NCBI RefSeq assembly: GCF_900290115.1
Contig: NZ_LT985751.1
Span: 35,959-79,279 of the forward strand
Length of the DNA: 43,321 nt
Direction: 5' to 3'
Origin: Alistipes sp. Marseille-P5061
Lineage (GTDB): Bacteria; Bacteroidota; Bacteroidia; Bacteroidales; Rikenellaceae
The translations under genes were made by a program, and so were the position numbers. This document shows, in pieces, positions 24,518-32,943 of this stretch (position 1 is the first letter of the stretch; each line of letters opens with the position of its first letter). The notes beneath the pieces were generated by a model. It was not told the origin of the DNA and searched no databases. It saw nothing but the letters and a program-made list of their open reading frames with translations.

Positions 24518-25744
24518 ATGAAGAAAAAGAAGTGCAATCCGAAAACGGCGCTTGCCGTCACGGGGCGCGGCGAGCCCGAGCCGCTCTTCGGCGGCGGGCG
24601 CATCCAGAGCGACCGCTTCTGGCGCTGGGGCGACGACAACCTCTTCCCCGAGGCGCTGGCCCTCATGGCGCGCCGCTCGACCACCCATCGCCGCATCATC
24701 AACGACAAGGCCGACTACATCTCGGGCAAGGGGGTCATATGCGACGCCTCCTCGCCGCTGCTGCAGGCCTTCGTCGAGCGGGTGAACGGCCAGGGCGAGA
24801 GCCTCCGCGGGCTGCTCAACCGGCTGGCGCTCGACAAGGCGCTCTTCGGCAACGCCTTCCTCGAGGCGGTGACCGACGAACGCCACACGCTGCTGGCGCT
24901 CTACCACCAGGACGCCTCGCGCTGCCGCCTGGCCCGCGACTCGGCCCACGTGCTGCTCCACCACGACTGGAGCGCCTTCCGCCCCTCGGAGGCGCGCACG
25001 CTGCCCCTCTACCCCCTCTACGAGCGGCAGGAGGACGGCACGCTGCGCACCATGGTCCACTACAAGGACTACGAGCCGACGTTCGCCCACTACGGCGTGC
25101 CGCCCTACATCGCCGGCTTCGACGTCTCGGCCATCGCCTACAAGACCGACCGCTGGAACATCTCGCGGCTCGACAACTCGTTCCAGCTCTCGGGCGTCAT
25201 GATGCTCGACGGCGCGGTCGACAGCGAGGCCGAGGCTGAACGCATCGTGCGCACGGCCGAACGCAAGTTCGCCGGGCGGCCCGGGCAGGTGATGTTCGTC
25301 ATCAAGGAGGGCGACGAGAAGGACCACTCGCAGTTCATCCCCATCGCCTCGCAGAACGAGGGCGACTGGAAGGCGCTCCACGAGCAGGCCGTCTCGGACA
25401 TCGTCGTGGCCCACTCGTGGTTCCGGACGCTGAGCGGCCTGGACTACGCCGGGGGCTTCAACGCCGAGCGCATCCTCCACGAGTACGAGGTGGCGCTCAA
25501 CACGGTCATCCTCGGCGAACAGGCCGAGCTGCTCGAACCCGTGCGCAAGCTCATCGGCGAGGTGCTGGGGCTCGACGCCTCGTCGGTCGAAATCGTCAAC
25601 CGCCCGCCAACCCGCTCGAAACCCATCTACATGAAGGTGTGGGAGGCGCGCAAGGCCGACGGCCTGGAGTACGACCCCGGGGATGCGCGCCAGCAGCAGT
25701 TCCTCTCGGAAATCACCAAGTACAACATCCGGAGCATCGACTGA
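24518..25744 (+). CDS. Phage portal protein
   Basis: A 408 aa protein matching Bacteroidales phage portals, the dodecameric ring at one capsid vertex through which DNA passes. WGDDNLFPEALALMARRS, KADYISGKGVICD, LFGNAFLEAVTDE and NRPPTRSKPIYMKV follow the family order. It is slightly shorter than many portals but appears complete from wing to crown. It lies 77 bp after the capsid gene. In most tailed phages the order is portal, protease, capsid; here the portal comes last. No terminase, its usual partner, is present. Confidence 0.85.
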   Translation: MKKKKCNPKTALAVTGRGEPEPLFGGGRIQSDRFWRWGDDNLFPEALALMARRSTTHRRIINDKADYISGKGVICDASSPLLQAFVERVNGQGESLRGLLNRLALDKALFGNAFLEAVTDERHTLLALYHQDASRCRLARDSAHVLLHHDWSAFRPSEARTLPLYPLYERQEDGTLRTMVHYKDYEPTFAHYGVPPYIAGFDVSAIAYKTDRWNISRLDNSFQLSGVMMLDGAVDSEAEAERIVRTAERKFAGRPGQVMFVIKEGDEKDHSQFIPIASQNEGDWKALHEQAVSDIVVAHSWFRTLSGLDYAGGFNAERILHEYEVALNTVILGEQAELLEPVRKLIGEVLGLDASSVEIVNRPPTRSKPIYMKVWEARKADGLEYDPGDARQQQFLSEITKYNIRSID

Positions 25745-25774
25745 TGCCCGGCTCCGTAAAACCCTCACACGACC

Positions 25775-26248
25775 ATGAATACGCTCATTACCGCACGGCA
25801 GGTTGCGGAGCTCGCCTTCGATGCGGGCGAATTCCTGCCGCCCGGAGCCGTCACCGAGGCCGACATCGCGGCCGCCGAGGAGCGCTTCCTGCTCCCGGTG
25901 GTCGGACGCCCCCTCTGCGACCGGCTCCGCGAGGGGGGCTACCCCCAGCTGCTCGACGACTACGTCGCCCCGGCGCTGGCGGCCTGCGTCCGCCTCTCGG
26001 TGCAGCCGATGCTCGACATCCGCACGGGCCCCTACGGCTCGACGGCACCCCGCTCCGACTGCTTCGAACCGGCCGACGAGGAGCAGTGCTCGGCCCGGCT
26101 CCGGGCGCTGCGCCGCCGCGCGCGGACGCTGCTGCACCGCATGTCGGAGTGGCTCGACGCCCACGCCGGCGAACACCCCGAATACCAACCCCGCGAAAAC
26201 ATCTTCAAACGCTGCACCATCGATGGAAACCTTGTTCAGATTCATTAG
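25775..26248 (+). CDS. Probable head-tail connector/adaptor protein
   Basis: A 157 aa helical protein directly after the portal, 30 bp downstream. The N-terminus (LITARQVAELAFDAGEFLPPG and EERFLLPVVGRPLCDRL) resembles small gp6-like adaptor proteins found after the portal or capsid in Bacteroidales prophages, with helical repeats about the central LRLSV-like segment. The call rests mainly on position and size. It overlaps the holin gene by 26 bp. Confidence 0.6.
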   Translation: MNTLITARQVAELAFDAGEFLPPGAVTEADIAAAEERFLLPVVGRPLCDRLREGGYPQLLDDYVAPALAACVRLSVQPMLDIRTGPYGSTAPRSDCFEPADEEQCSARLRALRRRARTLLHRMSEWLDAHAGEHPEYQPRENIFKRCTIDGNLVQIH

Positions 26249-26663
26249 CGGCACGCTGACGGCCGTCGCCTCGCTCTTCGCCCCCGTCGGTCCGCTCGTG
26301 GCCTGCGTCACGCTCTTCATCGGGGTCGACTTCGTGACGGGCGTGGCGGCCGACCGCGCCGCCGCCCGGCGCGAGGGGCGCGTGTGGTACTTCGAGAGCT
26401 GCGAGGCGTGGCGCACCGTGCGCAAGCTCTCGCTGGTGGTGGTCTCGGTGGGCATGGCCTGGCTGCTGGACTGCTGCGTGCTGGACTTCCTGCATCTGCG
26501 TCTGGCCAACCTGCTGACGGGCTTCGTCTGCGGGGTGGAGATGTGGTCCTTTCTGGAGAATGCCGCCCAGTTGTCGGATGCGCCCCTTTTCCGGGCCATG
26601 CGCCGCGTGCTCCACCGTCGGCTGCACGAGGGCTCCCGCGGCGGGAAGGGAGGTGTGCGATGA
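26223..26663 (+). CDS. Phage holin-like membrane protein
   Basis: A 146 aa protein with three hydrophobic segments (about 8-32, 70-90, 90-108) and a basic C-terminal tail. It resembles the toxin-secretion/phage lysis holin family, which makes inner-membrane holes to release a lytic enzyme. LFIGVDFVTGVAADRAAARR is a clear family block, an acidic residue in the first hairpin followed by a basic loop. ATG 26223 was chosen because upstream codons in that frame are antisense-like Arg/Pro. It is linked to the next gene by ATGA. Confidence 0.8.
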   Translation: METLFRFISGTLTAVASLFAPVGPLVACVTLFIGVDFVTGVAADRAAARREGRVWYFESCEAWRTVRKLSLVVVSVGMAWLLDCCVLDFLHLRLANLLTGFVCGVEMWSFLENAAQLSDAPLFRAMRRVLHRRLHEGSRGGKGGVR

Positions 26664-27073
26664 GCCGCGGCATGAGCAACTGCAATCCGGGCAACATCCG
26701 CCGCTCGCGGACCCGCTACAAGGGGGAGGTGCGCCCCTCGCGCGACCCCGAATTCAAGCAGTTCGCATCGCTCGAGTGGGGCTACCGGGCCATCTTCGTG
26801 CTGCTGCACACCTACCGTGTGCGCTACGGGCTCGGGAGCCTCGACGGGATGATTGCCCGCTGGGCCCCGCCCTCGGAGAACCGCACCGACCTCTACCTCC
26901 GCTTCGTGGCCGAACGGACGGGGCTGAAGGCCGACGAGCCGCTCGATACCTCGTGCCGGGCGACGATGCTCCCCCTGGCGGCGGCCATCTCGCTTATGGA
27001 GAACGGGGTGGAGGCGCCGCGCGAGACGCTCGAACGGGGCTGGGAGCTCTTCCGCGCCGATTTTCCCGCATAG
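26660..27073 (+). CDS. Structural protein P5-like lysis protein
   Basis: A 137 aa protein often annotated as structural protein P5 in Bacteroidales phages. NCNPGNIRRSRTRYKGE, FKQFASLEWGYRAIFVLL, then IARWAPPSENRTDLYLRFV are diagnostic. By position after a holin, and by the resemblance of NPGN and RWAPPSEN to peptidoglycan-active domains, it is probably the lytic enzyme. Its biochemical activity is inferred. The last codons, FPA then TAG, are echoed three times downstream (27097-27235), two of these in the same frame. Confidence 0.8.
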   Translation: MSRGMSNCNPGNIRRSRTRYKGEVRPSRDPEFKQFASLEWGYRAIFVLLHTYRVRYGLGSLDGMIARWAPPSENRTDLYLRFVAERTGLKADEPLDTSCRATMLPLAAAISLMENGVEAPRETLERGWELFRADFPA

Positions 27074-27235
27074 ACGGGGCTTCCGGCCGGGGGCGGCTTT
27101 CCCGCATAGGCGGGGCGGGGCTTTCGGCCGTGTTGCGCCTCGGCCGGGCTCCGGGGGTGCGGTTTTCCCGCGTAGGCGGGGCTTCCGATGGGGTCGGTTT
27201 CCCTGTGTTGGCGGGGCGGGGCTTCCGGCCGGGCC
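27061..27235. repeat. Degenerate copies of the end of the P5-like gene
   Basis: TTTTCCCGCATAG, the final codons and stop of the P5-like gene, returns as CTTTCCCGCATAGGCGGGG (27098-27116), as TTTTCCCGCGTAGGCGGGG (27163-27181) and, weaker, near 27199-27216. The TAG triplets at 27071, 27107 and 27173 are in one frame, 12 and 22 codons apart. GGGGCTTCCGG also recurs. Confidence 0.75.
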
Positions 27236-27484
27236 GACCTCCTCCGAACGAAGCCCGGGCCGTTCCCCGGAAGCCTCCCCGCTCCCGGAACTCCTTCCCG
27301 GAATTCACCTGTCTCCGGAGACCCTTGCCCCCCCAAAAATCTCCCCACGCTCGAACCGTTTACCCGAAGATTCTGTCCGTCCGTGGACCGTCGGCGCCCT
27401 TTTGGAGGAGCCGGTGGAGGAAACGGCACTGAAAAGGGGTCGTGCAGAGCCATCCGCGCGCCCTTTTTTGGTATCTTTGTCCTC
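27074..27484. other. 411 bp gene-free spacer after the phage cassette
   Basis: Contains the echo repeats up to 27235, then unremarkable GC-rich sequence. The comEC -7 element is at 27472-27479. No integration site, tRNA or direct repeat matching the cassette left edge was seen. Confidence 0.65.
27472..27479 (+). promoter_or_regulatory. Bacteroidetes -7 element (TATCTTTG) before comEC
   Basis: TATCTTTG ends 5 bp before the GTG at 27485. If used, the transcript would begin at or a base or two from that codon, giving a leaderless message, or a 40 nt leader for ATG 27527. No TTTG -33 is found at 19-21 bp. Confidence 0.5.
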
Positions 27485-28960
27485 GTGAAACTGCGCTATC
27501 TTGGTGAACGGCTCGAGGGGCTCCCCATGCTGCGGGCGCTGCTGCCTGTGGTGGCGGGCATCCTCACGGCAATGCATTTCGCACTGCCGCTGTGGCTCCT
27601 CGTCGGGGGCTTCCTGCTTTGCGGCGCGGCGGCCCTGCTGCTGCGCTCGCCGCTCCATGCGGCGGCGATGCTCTTCCTCTTCGGTGCCGGGGCGGTCGAG
27701 GTGCACGGTCCCGTGCGGCAGCTGCCCGCGGGTCGGAGCCTGCTCTGCACGGTGAGCATCGGGGAGTTCCCCACGGTGCGGGGCCGCACCTGTTCGGCTG
27801 CGGCCCGGGTTCATGCGTGGCGCGACGAGGCGGGGCGATGGCACCCGGCCGATGCGCTGGTGATGCTGCGGGCCGACACGGCGCTGCACCTCGGCTCCGG
27901 GGAGCGGCTCCTCTGCCGCGGCGTGGTGCGCCCCTTCTCGGGCGGTGCGGCGAGCTACCGCCGTCTGATGGCCTGCCGCGGATATGCCGGCAGGATGTGG
28001 CTCCCGAAAGGGGGCGTCGTGGAGTGCTCCGCACCGGCCGACTTCTCGCTCCACCGGGCCGCCGTCGGACGGCTCGCGGAGCTGGGCCTCGAAGGGGAGG
28101 CCGCAGCCCTGTGCCGGGCCATGGCCGTGGGCGAGCGGAGCGGCCTGACGCCCGGGCTGCGCGACCGCTACGCCCGCAGCGGCACGTCGCATCTGCTGGC
28201 CGTCTCGGGGCTCCACGTGGGGATTGTCTTCGCGGCGGTGAACCTGCTTCTGGGGTGGCTTCCGCTGCTGCGCCGCGGCCACTTGGTGCGCAGCCTGCTG
28301 GCGGTGGCCTGCATCTGGCTCTATGCCGCCGCGACGGGATTCGCTCCCAGCACCGTGCGGGCCGCCGTGATGTTCACGCTGCTGCAGGCCTCGCTGGTCT
28401 CGAGCTCGGACTACGCCTCGCTCAACGCCCTCTGTGCCTCGGCGCTGCTCATGCTCGCCTGGAACCCCGGATACCTCTTCGACATCAGCTTCCAGCTCTC
28501 GTACCTCGCCGTGGCGGCCATCATCCTCTGGGGCGTGCCCCTCTGTCGCCGGCTGCGAAGCCGATGGCGCGGCGTGAACCTGCTGGTCGACAGCGTGGTG
28601 GTGAGTCTGGTGGCGACGGTGGCCACGGCGCCGCTCGTCGCCCACACCTTCGGGCTGCTCTCGCTCTCGGGACTGGTGGTCAACCCCGTGGCCGTGCTGC
28701 TGGGCGGGGTGGTTGTCACGGGTTCGCTCCTCTGGCTGCTCTTCCCGTTCGGAGTGCTGCGCCCGCTCCTGTCGGCGCTGCTTACGGCCGCCGCCGAGGG
28801 GCTCGACGGGCTGGTGGCCGCAGCCGCCGCATGGCGCTGGGGCGCCGTCGAGGTGTCGCTTCCGGGCGGAGCCGCGGCTGCGCTCTATGCCCTGATGGCT
28901 GCGGCGACACTCTGGGGCGCATGCAGGAAGCCGAAAAAAACGCTAACTTTGCCGCGATGA
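27485..28960 (+). CDS. comEC: ComEC/Rec2-family DNA uptake channel protein
   Basis: A 491 aa polytopic inner-membrane protein of the ComEC/Rec2 family, which in competent bacteria passes single-stranded DNA into the cytoplasm. An N-terminal membrane pair precedes a DUF4131 beta-domain (about 70-190), then the Competence domain with LLAVSGLHVGIVFAA and GFAPSTVRAAVMF. There is no C-terminal metallo-beta-lactamase-like domain. GTG 27485 is preferred because VKLRYLGERLEGLPMLRALL aligns with the family N-terminus; ATG 27527 is the alternative. It ends in ATGA with the methyltransferase gene. Natural competence is not proved by this gene alone. Confidence 0.87.
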   Translation: MKLRYLGERLEGLPMLRALLPVVAGILTAMHFALPLWLLVGGFLLCGAAALLLRSPLHAAAMLFLFGAGAVEVHGPVRQLPAGRSLLCTVSIGEFPTVRGRTCSAAARVHAWRDEAGRWHPADALVMLRADTALHLGSGERLLCRGVVRPFSGGAASYRRLMACRGYAGRMWLPKGGVVECSAPADFSLHRAAVGRLAELGLEGEAAALCRAMAVGERSGLTPGLRDRYARSGTSHLLAVSGLHVGIVFAAVNLLLGWLPLLRRGHLVRSLLAVACIWLYAAATGFAPSTVRAAVMFTLLQASLVSSSDYASLNALCASALLMLAWNPGYLFDISFQLSYLAVAAIILWGVPLCRRLRSRWRGVNLLVDSVVVSLVATVATAPLVAHTFGLLSLSGLVVNPVAVLLGGVVVTGSLLWLLFPFGVLRPLLSALLTAAAEGLDGLVAAAAAWRWGAVEVSLPGGAAAALYALMAAATLWGACRKPKKTLTLPR

Positions 28961-30108
28961 TGACCCTCGAAGAATACCGTCTGCTCATGGAGCCCGACGT
29001 GCGGTGCGCCGTCGAGGCCAACCGCGGCCGCAACCCGCTGGAGGTGGCCCTCGACAAGCACCTGCCCCATGCGGCGCTCGTCGCCACGCAGGTCAAGTAC
29101 CTCGCCCGCGCCGCCGCGAAGCTCCCCTCGTACGCCGCCGCGGGGTGCATCCTCCCGCCGCTGGCCTTCGAGCAGGCCTCGAGCGAGGCGTGCGCCGCCC
29201 ACAAGCAAATCGGCGGCGGCCGGCTGCTGGAGCTCACCTGCGGGCTGGGCGTCGACACGCTCTACCTCTCGCGCCGCTTCGAGCGTGTGGTGACGCTCGA
29301 ACGCTCGGAGGTGCTCGCCGCCGTGGCGCGCGAGAACTTCCGCCGGCTGGGGGTCGGGAACGTCGAGGTGGTGACCGCCTCGGCCGAGGAGTATCTGGCC
29401 CGCTGCACCGAACACTTCGACTGGCTCTACGCCGACCCCGACCGCCGGAGCGCCGACGGCCGCAAGCAGCTGCGCCTGGAGGCCTCGTCGCCCGACGTGC
29501 TGGCGCTGCTCCCGCGGCTCCGCGAGGTGGCCGACCGCCTCTGCTTCAAGCTCTCGCCGCTGTTCGACGTCGACGAGGCGCTGCGCCTCTTCACCCCCTG
29601 CAGCGTCGAGGCGGTCTCGCTGGGCGACGAGTGCAAGGAGCTGGTGGTCCGCATCGACGGCGCTCCGCCGCAGCTTGCGGCAACGGCGCTCGGGCGGGGC
29701 GCCTTCGCCCTGCCGGTCGGTGAGCGGGAGGAGCTTCCGCCGGCAGAACCCTTCGAGGCGGAGCGTTACCGCTGGCTGGTGCAGCCCGACGTGGCGCTGC
29801 AGAAGTGCCGCCTGGCCCGCCGGGCGCTGGTGGGGGTGGCCGACCTGTGGAGCGAGAACGGATACGGCTTTGCCGTGGAGGAGCCCCGCGGCGTCTTGGG
29901 CAGGGTCTTTGCCATCGAACGCATCGAGCCCTTCGACCCGCGCGGCCTGCGCCGCGAGCTGCGGGGCCGTGGCGCCGAGCTGCTCAAGCACGACTTCCCG
30001 CTCTCGGGCGAGGAGCTTGCCCGCCGGCTGGGGGTGCGCCGGGGCGGCGGACCGCGTCTGGCCTTCACGCGAATCGAGGGGCGTTTTTGGACAATACGTC
30101 TAAAATAG
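28957..30108 (+). CDS. THUMP-like domain class I SAM methyltransferase
   Basis: A 383 aa probable RNA methyltransferase of a Bacteroidota family with a C-terminal THUMP-like domain. SAM-binding motif I is LLELTCGLGVDTLYL (90-104), with the acidic ribose ligand E115 in VVTLERSE. DWLYADPDRR (155-164) resembles a motif IV. The C-terminal domain (about 290-383) ends GPRLAFTRIEGRFWTIRLK. It starts inside the comEC stop (ATGA), so is translationally coupled. A TAACTTTG at 28944-28951 may give an internal promoter. Substrate is unknown. Confidence 0.85.
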   Translation: MMTLEEYRLLMEPDVRCAVEANRGRNPLEVALDKHLPHAALVATQVKYLARAAAKLPSYAAAGCILPPLAFEQASSEACAAHKQIGGGRLLELTCGLGVDTLYLSRRFERVVTLERSEVLAAVARENFRRLGVGNVEVVTASAEEYLARCTEHFDWLYADPDRRSADGRKQLRLEASSPDVLALLPRLREVADRLCFKLSPLFDVDEALRLFTPCSVEAVSLGDECKELVVRIDGAPPQLAATALGRGAFALPVGEREELPPAEPFEAERYRWLVQPDVALQKCRLARRALVGVADLWSENGYGFAVEEPRGVLGRVFAIERIEPFDPRGLRRELRGRGAELLKHDFPLSGEELARRLGVRRGGGPRLAFTRIEGRFWTIRLK

Positions 30109-30117
30109 TTATCTTTA
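30086..30117 (+). promoter_or_regulatory. Promoter for the yihY operon
   Basis: TTTG (30086-30089), 20 bp, TATCTTTA (30110-30117). It overlaps the end of the methyltransferase gene and lies about 180 bp before the YihY start, giving a long leader. The -7 has A where the consensus has G. Confidence 0.5.
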
Positions 30118-30298
30118 CGGAGCCTCCGCCCGCCGGACCAGCATCGCGCTGAAAGCCGCGCCGAAACAGCGCTGGACCCGTGCCGAATGCTGCGTCCGCA
30201 GCCGGATGCCGCGTCCGGACCCGGACCGAAAACTGCGCCGCACCGAATGCCGCGCCCGGGCCAAAGCCGAAACCGACCAAAACCGACCGAACCAGACC

Positions 30299-31606
30299 AT
30301 GAAACTCAAGGAGCTGCCCACATACCTGACCGATACGCTCCTCTCGCGCGAGCCGGGCGAATTCCGCAACCCCGTCATGCGGTGGTTCGTGCGGCAGTAC
30401 CGCCTGCTCTTCTATACGGCACGGGGGATGCGCGAGCACGACACCTTCGTGCGGAGCGCCGCGCTGACCTTCTACACGCTCATCTCGGTGGTCCCCATCG
30501 TGGCGGTCATCTTCGCCGTGGTCAAGGGCTTCGGGCTGGCCGAGGGGCTCGTGCAGGAGCTCTACGGCCTCTTCCCGCGCAACCCCGAGATTGTCGACTA
30601 CCTGGTCTCGTTCGCCGACAATGCGCTGGCCCGTACGCGGGGCGGCGTGGTGGCCACCGTGGCGCTGGTCATGCTCTTCTGGTCGGTCATCCGCGTCTTC
30701 GGCTCCATCGAGAGCGCCTTCAACAACATCTGGGAGGTGAAGGTCACGCGCAGCGTGGCGCGCCAGTGGACCGACTACATCTCGGTGGTGCTCATCGGCC
30801 CGCTGCTGTGGATTGTCGCCAACGCGCTGGGCTCCTACGCCGAGGAGCTGCTCGGCTTCCGCGACTCGCTCCCCTACATCCTCCTCTCGAAGGCAGCCTC
30901 GGGCGTGCTCATCTGGCTGATGTTCACGCTTCTATACCTGATAATACCCAATACGCGCGTGCGCTTCACGAGCGCCCTGACGGCCGGACTGGTCGCCGGC
31001 ACGCTCTTCATCCTCTTCCAGTGGGGCTACATCCACGTGCAGCGCTGGATGACCTCCTACAACGCCATCTACGGCAGCTTCGCGGCGCTGCCGCTCTTCC
31101 TGCTCTGGCTGCAGTTCTCGTGGGAAATTCTCCTCTTTGGCGGCGAGCTCTCGTTCGCCTACCAGAACATCGCCCGCTTCAGCGAGGAGCGCGAGTCGCT
31201 GCGCATCAGCTACGACCAGCGGCGCAAGGTGCTGCTGGCGGTCATGCTGGTGGTCGTGCGCCGCTTCCGCCGCGAGGGCGGGGCGATGGACGTCGAGGAG
31301 ATTCGCACGCGGATGAACCTCCCGACGCGCATCCTCAACGACGTGCTCTACCAGCTGGTGCAGGCCGGGCTTCTGGTGGCCGTGCGGCGGGGCGACGGCG
31401 AGCGCGACGAGGGCTTCGTCCCCGGGCGCGACATCAACTCGCTGACGCTCTACGGCGTGCTGGAGGCGGTCGAGGATGCCGGCCAGACCTCCTTCGCACT
31501 CAACGAGAACCGCGAACTGGCGAGCGTCGACCGCGAACTGGAGCGGGTCAAGCAGGTGGCGCGCATGTCGGGCGACAACCTCCGCCTGGTGGATATCCCC
31601 GAATAG
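30299..31606 (+). CDS. YihY/BrkB-family membrane protein
   Basis: A 435 aa protein with six membrane segments in residues 45-300, in the YihY/virulence factor BrkB family, once misnamed RNase BN. The family blocks SAALTFYTLISVVPIVA, SIESAFNNIWEV, TLLYLIIPNTRVRF and YGSFAALPLFLLWLQFSW are present. A cytoplasmic C-terminal domain (about 305-435) resembles a winged helix (VEEIRTRMNLPTRILNDVL). Start is ATG 30299; the frame extends upstream to 30206 but through low-complexity Arg-rich codons. Role unknown, probably envelope related. Confidence 0.88.
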   Translation: MKLKELPTYLTDTLLSREPGEFRNPVMRWFVRQYRLLFYTARGMREHDTFVRSAALTFYTLISVVPIVAVIFAVVKGFGLAEGLVQELYGLFPRNPEIVDYLVSFADNALARTRGGVVATVALVMLFWSVIRVFGSIESAFNNIWEVKVTRSVARQWTDYISVVLIGPLLWIVANALGSYAEELLGFRDSLPYILLSKAASGVLIWLMFTLLYLIIPNTRVRFTSALTAGLVAGTLFILFQWGYIHVQRWMTSYNAIYGSFAALPLFLLWLQFSWEILLFGGELSFAYQNIARFSEERESLRISYDQRRKVLLAVMLVVVRRFRREGGAMDVEEIRTRMNLPTRILNDVLYQLVQAGLLVAVRRGDGERDEGFVPGRDINSLTLYGVLEAVEDAGQTSFALNENRELASVDRELERVKQVARMSGDNLRLVDIPE

Positions 31607-31642
31607 GGCGGCGGGTGTGCGTCCGGAACGAATCGAACAGAG

Positions 31643-32422
31643 ATGGAACTGAAACGTGTAGTGATTGTCGGCAGCGGAAATGTTGCCGAAGCATTGGCGC
31701 GGGCCCTGCCCGCGAGCGGCGTGGAGCTCTGCCAGCTCTTCGCCCGCAATCCGGAGCGCGGCCCCCGTGTGGCGGCGCTCGGCGGTACGACCTGGACGGA
31801 CGACCCCCGGAGGCTGGCCGCGGCGGACCTCTACCTGGTGGCGGTGAGCGACCGTGCCGTGGGCGAGGTTGCCGCCTCGCTGCCCGTTCCCGCCGGGGCG
31901 GTGGTGGCCCATACGGCGGGCAGCGTCCCCCTCGATGCGCTCGGAGGCTTCGCGCACCGGGCGGTCCTCTACCCGCTGCAGACCTTCACGGCGGGGCGCG
32001 CCGTCGACTTTGCGCAGGTGCCCCTCTTCATCGAGGCCTCCGACGAGGCCACGCGCGGGGCCGTGGAGCGCTTCGCACGGCGCCTCTCGACGCAGGTATA
32101 CCCGGCCGACTCGCAGCGCCGTGGCGCCCTCCATCTGGCGGGCGTCCTCGCCTGCAACTTCGTCAACGCGCTCTACACCGCCGGTGAGCGGACCCTCGCC
32201 CGCGAGGGGCTCCCCTTCGAGGTGCTCAAGCCGCTGATTGCCGAGACGGCCGCCAAGGCCCTCGCCTCCCCGTCACCCGCCGCCGTGCAGACCGGACCCG
32301 CCGTGCGGGGCGACCTGCGGACGCTGGAGCGCCACCGCGCCCGTCTGGCGGGGGATGCGCTGCTGCTCGAAATATACAACTCAATGAGTCAATACATATG
32401 GGAAACTTCAAGGAAGATATAG
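31643..32422 (+). CDS. Rossmann-like and DUF2520 domain oxidoreductase
   Basis: A 259 aa soluble protein. The N-terminal Rossmann fold has VVIVGSGNVAEALARAL (6-22), an NAD(P)-binding GxGNxA loop, and DLYLVAVSDRAVGEVA. The C-terminal helical domain has HLAGVLACNFVNALYTAGE, as in the DUF2520 family related to pyrroline-carboxylate reductases. No substrate is established. Its last 25 bp overlap the KdsC-like gene, a neighbour pair seen widely in Bacteroidota. Confidence 0.87.
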   Translation: MELKRVVIVGSGNVAEALARALPASGVELCQLFARNPERGPRVAALGGTTWTDDPRRLAAADLYLVAVSDRAVGEVAASLPVPAGAVVAHTAGSVPLDALGGFAHRAVLYPLQTFTAGRAVDFAQVPLFIEASDEATRGAVERFARRLSTQVYPADSQRRGALHLAGVLACNFVNALYTAGERTLAREGLPFEVLKPLIAETAAKALASPSPAAVQTGPAVRGDLRTLERHRARLAGDALLLEIYNSMSQYIWETSRKI

Positions 32423-32943
32423 CCCTCACCGAAGCCTTCGTCTTCGACGTCGACGGCGTGATGACCGACGGCTCGATTATGCCGCTGCCGGGCGGTGACT
32501 TTCTGCGCCGCTACAACGCCAAGGATGGCTACGCACTGGCCTACGCCGTGCGTCAGGGCTACCGGGTGTGCGTCATCACGGGAGGCCACGGGGCTACGCT
32601 CGAGCGGCGCCTTCAGATGCTGGGCGTCAAGGACTTTTATATGGACTGCATGGACAAGATTGCCGTCATGCGCTCCTACTTCGAACGCGAGGGGATAGAC
32701 CCGGCCCACGTCATCTACATGGGCGACGACATCCCCGACCTGGAGTGCATGCGCATGGTGGGGATTCCGGTTTGCCCGGCCGATGCCGCCTCGGAGGTCA
32801 TCGAGGCGGCGCGCTACGTCTCCGAATTCAACGGCGGACGGGGGGCCGTGCGCGACATCATCGAGCAGGTGCTCCGTGCGCGGGGCGACTGGGCCCGCTC
32901 CTCGATAGGGGTGACCCCCGCCTCGATGGACCCCCAGCGGTAG
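32398..32943 (+). CDS. HAD-family phosphatase, KdsC (YrbI) type
   Basis: A 181 aa HAD hydrolase with no cap domain, like KDO-8-phosphate phosphatase KdsC, which makes KDO for LPS core. Nucleophile Asp17 and acid Asp19 lie in VFDVDGVMTDG, motif II in VCVITGG, Lys87 in CMDKI, and motif IV in IYMGDDIPDLECM (D110, D111). KdsC forms a tetramer so the short length fits. The C-terminus has a 15-residue extension. KdsC versus another C0-type phosphatase cannot be settled without kdsA or kdsB nearby. Confidence 0.83.
   Translation: MGNFKEDIALTEAFVFDVDGVMTDGSIMPLPGGDFLRRYNAKDGYALAYAVRQGYRVCVITGGHGATLERRLQMLGVKDFYMDCMDKIAVMRSYFEREGIDPAHVIYMGDDIPDLECMRMVGIPVCPADAASEVIEAARYVSEFNGGRGAVRDIIEQVLRARGDWARSSIGVTPASMDPQR

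Noticed and set aside
18285..27073. An ordinary intact prophage
   Set aside because: No integrase, terminase, repressor, replication genes, tape measure or att repeats in or beside the cassette.
30206..30298. Upstream extension of the YihY-family gene to ATG 30206
   Set aside because: The added codons are Arg/Pro-rich low complexity; the family N-terminus begins near ATG 30299.
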